Source: an uncultured Rhodospirillales bacterium | GTDB lineage: Bacteria; Pseudomonadota; Alphaproteobacteria; Acetobacterales; Acetobacteraceae | Assembly: GCA_903844785.1 (NCBI GenBank) | Contig: CAIMVB010000517.1 | Location: 1 to 11,504 of the forward strand | Reading direction: 5' to 3' | Length of the DNA stretch: 11,504 bases | Shown here: in pieces, positions 6,075 to 11,504 of the stretch | How the letters are laid out: each line of letters begins with the position of its first letter | Position numbering within the stretch: the first letter of the stretch is position 1 | Notes under the pieces: model-generated | Told to the model about the DNA's origin: nothing | What the model saw: only the letters and a program-made list of their open reading frames with translations | Databases searched by the model: none | Position numbers and translations under genes: made by a program

Positions 6075-6122
6075 TGATCGCATTTTCCGAGCCACCAAGC
6101 GTGCCGCTTGGCTCGAAAATGC
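6075..6122. repeat. Tandem palindromic repeat, copy 1
   Basis: This copy contains GCATTTTC...GAGCC...CCAAGCG (from 6080) opposite CGCTTGG...CTC...GAAAATGC (to 6122), an imperfect palindrome. The stem has about 18 paired bases, a one-base and a three-base bulge in the left arm, and a TGC loop. It differs from copy 2 at two of 48 positions, both inside the bulged part (CCA against TCG), so pairing is kept. It starts 11 bases after the transglycosylase stop. T and A runs lie inside the stem and no T-run follows, so it is not a standard intrinsic terminator. It resembles a REP-type extragenic palindrome. Confidence 0.85.
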
Positions 6123-6130
6123 TTGAGGTT

Positions 6131-6178
6131 TGATCGCATTTTCCGAGTCGCCAAGCGTGCCGCTTGGCTCGAAAATGC
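6131..6178. repeat. Tandem palindromic repeat, copy 2
   Basis: Second copy of the 48-base palindrome, 56 bases after the first, with an 8-base spacer (6123-6130). Its last base lies directly beside the TGA (6181-6179) that ends the correct serS frame. Together the copies fill the gap between the convergent transglycosylase and serS genes. That position suits 3'-end protection, transcript separation or a REP-like gyrase or integration site, but function is inferred. Confidence 0.85.
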
Positions 6179-7451
<1,273 letters not shown>

Positions 7452-7475
7452 ATACCTGATCCTCCGATGGGATCG

Positions 7476-8273
7476 TTACGCTTTGGTGTCTTCGTCCTTT
7501 TGCTTTGGGGTCATCCACCCCGCCGCCAGGATCGAGATTTCATAAAGCAGGATCAGCGGCACAGCCAAGCCAATTTGGCTGATCACATCGGGCGGCGTCA
7601 GGATGGCGGCGGCGACAAACATACCAACAATCGCGTAACGACGGCCTTTTCTCAGGCTTTCCACATTCAAAATGCCAACCTTGCACAAAAGCGTGAGCAG
7701 CACCGGCAATTGAAAGGCGATCCCGAAGGCCAAGATCATATGCATCACTAGCGAAAGATATTCGCCAACCTTGGCTTCCAACTGCACCGGAATACCGCCT
7801 GATCCGGGCATGGTTTCAAATGAGATGAAGAATTGCCAGGCCAGCGGGAAGATAAAGAAATAGGCCAAAGACGCGCCCGCCAGGAACAAGAAAGGCGAGG
7901 CGATCAGGAAGGGCATGATCGCCCGTTTTTCACTGCGATAAAGCCCCGGCGCGACAAATAGCCAAAGCTGCGTTGCCCACATTGGGAAGGAGCAAAATAC
8001 CGCGCCGAAAAAGGCCACCTTCAAATAGGTGAAGAAGGCTTCATAAAGCGCAGTGAAGATCATGCGCCGATCGCCACCACCCTGCTGGGCCAGGATATCG
8101 GCCAAAGGCTGTGCCAGAAAAGCATAAATCTGTGGCGAGAAATAATAGCATACCGCAAAAGCCGCAACGAAAGCGCCGACAGACCAAAGCAGCCGCGAAC
8201 GCAGCTCCTTCAAGTGGTCCATGAGTGGCATGGCCTTGTCGTTTATCTGATCGTCATCCCGGGTGGTGGACAC
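7476..8273 (-). CDS. tatC: Sec-independent protein translocase subunit TatC
   Basis: TatC is the six-span inner-membrane core of the twin-arginine translocase; together with TatB it binds twin-arginine signal peptides. This 265-residue protein shows the cytoplasmic DHLKELRSRLLW (19-30), TALYEAFFTYLKVAFFGA (74-91), APGLYRSEKRAIMPF (108-122), whose Glu115 matches the conserved signal-binding region, ASPFLFLAGASLAYFFIFPL (125-144), AFGIAFQLPVLL (182-193), and TPPDVISQIGLAVPLILLYE (226-245). Length and six hydrophobic segments are normal. The start is GTG 8273-8271; GAGGA overlapping the tatB stop provides the ribosome binding site, leaving a 9-base gap to tatB. A short charged tail (TPKQKDEDTKA) ends the protein in the cytoplasm. 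Confidence 0.97.
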   Translation of the reverse strand: MSTTRDDDQINDKAMPLMDHLKELRSRLLWSVGAFVAAFAVCYYFSPQIYAFLAQPLADILAQQGGGDRRMIFTALYEAFFTYLKVAFFGAVFCSFPMWATQLWLFVAPGLYRSEKRAIMPFLIASPFLFLAGASLAYFFIFPLAWQFFISFETMPGSGGIPVQLEAKVGEYLSLVMHMILAFGIAFQLPVLLTLLCKVGILNVESLRKGRRYAIVGMFVAAAILTPPDVISQIGLAVPLILLYEISILAAGWMTPKQKDEDTKA

Positions 8274-8282
8274 AGAAAATCC

Positions 8283-8777
8283 TCAAACGCTGGCGGCAGG
8301 CGGGGTGGATGACGAAGGCGAAGACGCCGGGGCTGGTTCAGGTGCCGGCGGCAAGGGGGCGGCGAAACGCGCAACCGTGGGCGGCACAAAGGCGGGGGCA
8401 TCCGGCGCAGGCGGCAATGCGGGCGGCACATAAGGCGCTGGCGGCGGCGGCATGAAAGTATCGCGCAGCGGGTCCTCGGCCATGGTTTGCTGTAAAGTAC
8501 CATCCGCATCAACGGCTTTCTGGATCTCGCCCTTGATGTCGAAGCTCCGGATTTCGTTGATGGTGCTTTTCATCTCATGGATGGAATTGCGCACATCATC
8601 CAGCTTGGCTTCGCGCACCAGCTCATCGGCTTGTTGCTGAAAATCGCCAGCCATGCGGCGCAGCTTCTGGACACCCTTCGCGACACCGCGAATGGCCTCC
8701 GGCAAATCTTTTGGGCCGATGACCACCACGGCGACAACCGCGATGACGGCGATTTCTGACCAAGCGAGGTCGAACAT
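8283..8777 (-). CDS. tatB: Sec-independent protein translocase subunit TatB
   Basis: TatB partners TatC in recognising twin-arginine signal peptides. Seen in this 164-residue protein: one N-terminal membrane helix FDLAWSEIAVIAVVAVVVIG (2-21) with the conserved Glu8, the hinge IGPKDLPEAIR (20-30), whose GPKDLP marks TatB rather than the FG hinge of TatA, an amphipathic helix (about 23-45), and a charged helical region to about residue 100. The C-terminal third (109-164) is a Pro/Ala-rich tail with repeated PPAP-like units, probably disordered. AAAGGAG lies just upstream of ATG 8777-8775. Upstream is an ABC ATPase gene, not the expected tatA, across a 113-base gap. Confidence 0.94.
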   Translation of the reverse strand: MFDLAWSEIAVIAVVAVVVIGPKDLPEAIRGVAKGVQKLRRMAGDFQQQADELVREAKLDDVRNSIHEMKSTINEIRSFDIKGEIQKAVDADGTLQQTMAEDPLRDTFMPPPPAPYVPPALPPAPDAPAFVPPTVARFAAPLPPAPEPAPASSPSSSTPPAASV

Positions 8778-8890
8778 GCGCTCCTTTGTCCTGCGCGCGT
8801 TATTCCCGCAGGGAAAGCCCCGTTAGCAGGAAGCTGGATGCGCGCCAACCGCCCCCATATGGCGCGCCGGGGGGCGAGATGAAAGCACCT
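8778..8890. other. Gap between tatB and the ABC ATPase gene, no tatA
   Basis: In the minus sense these 113 bases contain the tatB ribosome binding site (AAAGGAG) and otherwise no convincing frame. They are too short for a complete tatA (about 60-90 codons), and no translation shows the TatA hallmark of a short hydrophobic helix followed by an FGxxKLP hinge. A promoter for tatBC-serS could lie here, but none could be picked out by eye. Confidence 0.6.
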
Positions 8891-9934
8891 TCATGTTTCG
8901 ATGCGCGGGAAAACAAAGGCCCGTTCCGGGTCCAGCACCACGGCAATACGCTCCCCCCGCCGCAACTGCCGTCCCGGGGGCAGCCGCGCATGCAGATGAA
9001 GCAAGCCGCCCGCGCCATCGGGCAGGGCCAAATGGGCCAGCGTGGTGGAACCAAGCAGGCGGAAGGCTTCCACCTCCACCATCTGGCCTTCGGCGCCAAG
9101 CCTTAGCCCTTCGGGGCGAATCAGCACCTCAACCTCTGCCCCATCGGCAAAACCAGGGGCGGGCAGGGTGCCTAGCGCGGTTTCTGCCTGGCCGGCCTGG
9201 ATTCGCGCGGGCAATTGGTTCACCTCGCCCAAAAAGCCCGCCACGTAGCGATCCACCGGCGCAAGATAGAGCGCTTCCGGCACGCCCACCTGCAAAATGC
9301 GGCCTTCGCGCATCAGGGCGATTCGGTCCCCCATGAACATGGCTTCTTCGGCGTCATGGGTAACAAGCAAAGTGGCGATGCCGGCTTCTTGCAGCACATG
9401 CAGCGTGTCATCGCGCACTTTCTCGCGCAGCCTGGCATCCAGGCTCGCGAAAGCCTCATCCAGCAGCAGCACGGAAGGGCGCGGGGCAAGCGCGCGGGCA
9501 AGGGCCACGCGCTGCTGCTGCCCGCCCGACAGCATATGCGGAAAAGCATTCTGGAAGGCTTCCAGCCCCACGCGGGCAAGCGCATCCATAACACGCCAAA
9601 CCCTTTCGCCACGCGGGGCGAAGCGGAGCCCGAAGGCGACATTTTCCGCGACCGTGAGGTGGGGAAACAGCGCATAATCCTGAAAAACAAAGCCGATATG
9701 CCGCGCTTCCGGCGGCACCTCCCGCCCCGCTTCGGCAATCAACCGCCCGCCGATTTCAATCCGGCCATGCTGCAAGGGTTCAAGCCCCGCCGCCAGACGC
9801 AGGAGCGTGGTCTTGCCGCAGCCAGAGGAACCGAGCAGGCAGACAATCTCCCCCGCCGCGACACTGAGTTCAATGCCGGCCAGAACCTCCCGCGCGCCAT
9901 AGGCGTGGCGGATATCGGCGAAGCTGAGGCTCAC
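8891..9934 (-). CDS. ABC transporter ATP-binding protein (FbpC/PotA-like)
   Basis: This 347-residue cytoplasmic ATPase has the full ABC set: Walker A GSSGCGKTT (35-43), Q-loop FVFQDYALFPHLTVAENV (82-99), signature LSGGQQQRVALARALA (135-150), Walker B VLLLDEAFASLDAR (155-168) with catalytic Glu160, and H-loop VTHDAEEAMFMGD (191-203). A C-terminal domain from about 235 (EVNQLPARI, then EVEVLIRPEGLRLG) is of TOBE type. This is the architecture of importers for ferric iron, polyamine, sulfate or similar substrates; the FLGEVNQLPARI region resembles FbpC-type proteins most, but the substrate is not proven. No permease or binding-protein gene adjoins. The start is GTG 9934-9932, overlapping the scpB stop by four bases (GTGA), so it is translationally coupled to scpB. 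It occupies the slot where tatA usually lies. Confidence 0.92.
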   Translation of the reverse strand: MSLSFADIRHAYGAREVLAGIELSVAAGEIVCLLGSSGCGKTTLLRLAAGLEPLQHGRIEIGGRLIAEAGREVPPEARHIGFVFQDYALFPHLTVAENVAFGLRFAPRGERVWRVMDALARVGLEAFQNAFPHMLSGGQQQRVALARALAPRPSVLLLDEAFASLDARLREKVRDDTLHVLQEAGIATLLVTHDAEEAMFMGDRIALMREGRILQVGVPEALYLAPVDRYVAGFLGEVNQLPARIQAGQAETALGTLPAPGFADGAEVEVLIRPEGLRLGAEGQMVEVEAFRLLGSTTLAHLALPDGAGGLLHLHARLPPGRQLRRGERIAVVLDPERAFVFPRIET

Positions 9935-10695
9935 CTTTGGCTGGCTTCCTCGGCGGTTTCTGGTGCGGGCTCTGGGGCGGCTTCCGGCTGGGCTTCAGCT
10001 TCAGCCTCAATTTCGGCTTCGGCTTCGGTTCCCGCTTCAGTTACAGCTGCGGCTTCGGGTGCCTCGGCTTCCTCGGGAATGATGGGCGCGTTCAGGCCAG
10101 GCAAGGGCGGTGCATCGCCGGTGACCAATTCTTCCTTGCGCGGCAGATCCGCCAGCGATTTCAGGGAGAATTGTTCCAGGAATTTCGGCGTTGTGCCCCA
10201 AAGCGTGGGCCGGCCCGGCACTTCCCGCCGCCCGCGTGGCGCCACCAGGCCAAGCTCCAAAAGGGATTCGAGGGTGGTCTGCGCCAGCGTCGCGCCACGG
10301 ATTTCTTCCACATCGCCGCGCGTGCAGGGCTGGTGATAGGCGATGATGGCGAGTGCTTCCATCGCCGCGCGGGGCAGGCGGCGCGGGCTTTCCACCACCT
10401 TGGTCAGGCGGGGCGCGAGGTCCGCAGCCGTCCGAAAAGCATAGCCGCCGCCGATTTCCGTCAGCACCACGCCGCGCCCTTGATAGGTTTCAGCGAGTGC
10501 CGCGCAGGCCATGGTGGCGGAAACGCCTTCGGGCAGCACAGTGCCCAGGGTTTGCGGCGATACGGGGCGGTCAGCAGCGAAAATCACCGCTTCCGCAATA
10601 CGCAGCGCCAGCGCCATGGTGGCTTCATCCGGCGCGGTGGGCGCTACCGGGGCGGGGGTTTCCACCGGCGCTGCCGCTTCAGTCTGTTCTTCCAT
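9931..10695 (-). CDS. scpB: Segregation and condensation protein ScpB
   Basis: ScpB dimerises and binds ScpA at the SMC head complex to compact and segregate chromosomes. Seen: a short Pro/Ala-rich leader (1-24), the first winged helix (about 26-96) with ALRIAEAVIFAADRPVSPQTL (30-50) and GGGYAFRTAADLAP (82-95), then the second winged helix with LPRAAMEALAIIAYHQPCTRG (107-127) and VEEIRGA, LLELGLVAPRGRREVPGRP (145-163), and LWGTTPKFLEQFSL (165-178), all hallmarks of the family. The last 50 residues form an acidic Glu/Ala/Pro tail. The start (10695) lies inside scpA with a 17-base overlap, and the stop overlaps the ABC ATPase start. Confidence 0.95.
   Translation of the reverse strand: MEEQTEAAAPVETPAPVAPTAPDEATMALALRIAEAVIFAADRPVSPQTLGTVLPEGVSATMACAALAETYQGRGVVLTEIGGGYAFRTAADLAPRLTKVVESPRRLPRAAMEALAIIAYHQPCTRGDVEEIRGATLAQTTLESLLELGLVAPRGRREVPGRPTLWGTTPKFLEQFSLKSLADLPRKEELVTGDAPPLPGLNAPIIPEEAEAPEAAAVTEAGTEAEAEIEAEAEAQPEAAPEPAPETAEEASQR
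9952..10075 (-). repeat. Glu-Ala coding low-complexity tract in scpB
   Basis: On the plus strand this part is dominated by GGCTTC- and GCTTCA-like hexamers, which read as Glu-Ala codons in the scpB sense (residues about 208-252, for example TEAEAEIEAEAEAQPEAAPE). The hexamers are imperfect, so the tract has diverged or is maintained by selection for acidic, disordered composition. It may vary in length between strains. Confidence 0.6.
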
Positions 10696-11440
10696 CGCTG
10701 CCCCCTTCTTCCGCCCGGCGGCGGATCATAATCGGCGCGAAGGCCGCTTCCTGGTGCAATTCTATCCCGCCACCCCGCGCCATTTCCAAGCCCGCGATCA
10801 GGGTACTGGCAAGCGCGGCGCGCTGTTCTACCGGATCGTCAAAGCCTTCCGGCAGGAAGGCGCGCAATTCAGACCAGCTTGGCAGCGCGCCGACCAACTT
10901 GGTCAGCCTTTCCAGCGCTTCCTGCACGGTAAAAAGCTTGCGTGGCTTGGGCCGATAGGGGCGCGCGGCCAAAGCGCGGCGCCGCCCCGTCACATAGGCC
11001 TGCAAAAGCGCTGGCAGATCAGCCGCGATGCCAGAGCGGTCTTCCACCTTCAGCCGCTCCGGGGCGCCGCGGGCAAAGACATCATGGCCAAGCCAGGGGC
11101 GCCGGTTCAGCCAAAGGGCGGCGGCGCGCATGCGTTCCAGCGTGGCAAGCCGATCGGTCAAAGCCTCGGCCAGCGCTTCGGCGTCTTCGCCTTCCACCTG
11201 TTCTGGCGGGATCAGCAGGCGGGATTTCAGCCAGGCGAGCCAAGCCGCCATCACCAACCAATCCGCAGCTAATTCCAGGCGAATCCGACGCGCGCCTTCA
11301 ACCACTGCAAGGAATTGCTCGACCAAGGCGACGATGGAGATCTTGGCCAGATCCACCTTCTGCGCCCGGGCGAGTTCCAGCAGCAGGTCCAGCGGGCCTT
11401 CATAGCCTTCAAGCTGCAATTGGAGGGAGGATTCGCTCAT
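10679..11440 (-). CDS. scpA: Segregation and condensation protein ScpA
   Basis: ScpA is the kleisin that bridges the SMC heads and carries ScpB. This 253-residue protein shows the conserved N-terminal LEGYEGPLDLLLELARAQKV (10-29) and DLAKISIVALVEQFL (30-44), then ELAADWLVMAAWLAWLKSRLL (56-76) with IPPE, a central region including RRPWLGHDVFARGAPE (112-127), and a C-terminal winged-helix part with VQEALERLTKLVG (171-183) and ASTLIAGLEMARGGGIELHQ (210-229). Length is normal. It starts 8 bases after the stop of the preceding partial gene and overlaps scpB by 17 bases, so the block is one transcript. Confidence 0.95.
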   Translation of the reverse strand: MSESSLQLQLEGYEGPLDLLLELARAQKVDLAKISIVALVEQFLAVVEGARRIRLELAADWLVMAAWLAWLKSRLLIPPEQVEGEDAEALAEALTDRLATLERMRAAALWLNRRPWLGHDVFARGAPERLKVEDRSGIAADLPALLQAYVTGRRRALAARPYRPKPRKLFTVQEALERLTKLVGALPSWSELRAFLPEGFDDPVEQRAALASTLIAGLEMARGGGIELHQEAAFAPIMIRRRAEEGGSDGRTD

Positions 11441-11448
11441 CTGTCCCG

Positions 11449-11504
11449 TTACCCATGTCCGGTGAGCATGAGAACGAAATCGAAGGCGGGCGCAACCACC
11501 CCCC
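11449..11504 (-). CDS. C-terminal end of an unidentified upstream gene, partial
   Basis: A minus-strand frame enters at the right edge and ends at TAA 11451-11449 with the residues GVVAPAFDFVLMLTGHG. The stop lies 8 bases before the scpA ATG, typical operon spacing. In many alphaproteobacteria the gene before scpA is nagZ (beta-N-acetylhexosaminidase), but 17 residues are not enough to recognise it. The frame itself could be chance. Confidence 0.35.
   Translation of the reverse strand, partial: GVVAPAFDFVLMLTGHG

Noticed and set aside
6075..6178. The tandem palindromes as a CRISPR array or as classical intrinsic terminators.
   Set aside because: Only two copies with an 8-base spacer rule out CRISPR; the lack of a T-run after the stem in either direction argues against a standard terminator.
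8800..9099. Minus-strand frame ending in the tatB upstream gap, considered as a tatA remnant.
   Set aside because: It has no TatA-like hydrophobic helix or FGxxKLP hinge, and most of it is an out-of-frame reading of the ABC ATPase 3' end.
9215..10336. Long plus-strand open frame (373 codons) opposite the ABC ATPase and scpB genes.
   Set aside because: It is antisense to two genes with clear family motifs, has no recognisable domain and shows composition expected from GC-rich opposite-strand frames.
9937..10731. Plus-strand frame with Gly/Phe-rich start (FGFGFGS) resembling a repeat protein.
   Set aside because: The Gly/Phe pattern is the reverse reading of the Glu-Ala tract in scpB and has no start signal of its own.

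Overview
The window is GC-rich, densely coded DNA with no gene-free stretch longer than about 120 bases. It looks like an alphaproteobacterial chromosome. The best support is the right-hand block, where scpA, scpB, tatB, tatC and serS lie in the order well known from alphaproteobacteria. The protein sequences suggest Rhodospirillales, possibly Acetobacteraceae, but that finer placement is an impression and not something shown here. No RNA gene, insertion sequence, CRISPR array, integrase or attachment site was seen.

Positions 1-2276 (minus strand) hold a tightly coupled CoA-transferase operon. A class I alpha subunit, a class I beta subunit and a family III (CaiB/BaiF) CoA-transferase follow one another with 4-base ATGA overlaps. 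The last gene is cut by the window edge. The substrate cannot be read from the sequence. Two unrelated CoA-transfer chemistries in one transcript suggest organic-acid or ring-degradation catabolism.

Positions 2277-6063 (plus strand) begin with a short divergent promoter region carrying a G-run motif and a hairpin. A GNAT acetyltransferase, a HpaC/RutF-type flavin reductase and an unlisted 56-residue ribbon-helix-helix protein follow. Next comes an sbtA-sbtB pair: a sodium-dependent bicarbonate permease homologue and its PII-like partner, the latter without the C-terminal cysteine segment of cyanobacterial SbtB. An exported lytic transglycosylase ends the block.

Positions 6064-6178 separate two convergent genes and are almost filled by two tandem 48-base copies of an imperfect palindrome, 56 bases apart.

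Positions 6179-11504 (minus strand) read, in transcription order: tail of an unidentified gene, scpA, scpB, an ABC-transporter ATPase, tatB, tatC, serS. ScpA and ScpB are the non-SMC condensin subunits for chromosome segregation, TatB and TatC export folded proteins, and SerS charges tRNA-Ser. Two points stand out. An FbpC-like ATPase occupies the slot between scpB and tatB where tatA is usually found, and no tatA is visible. The serS reading frame is broken by one extra base in a six-T run just before class II motif 3, while the correct C-terminus is intact in the neighbouring frame. The most economical explanation of the latter is a sequencing or assembly error, but a real mutation or a recoding event is not excluded.

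No clearly new system was found. The most useful leads are the serS frameshift, the tatA/ABC replacement, the tandem palindromes, and the sbtAB pair with its small RHH neighbour.
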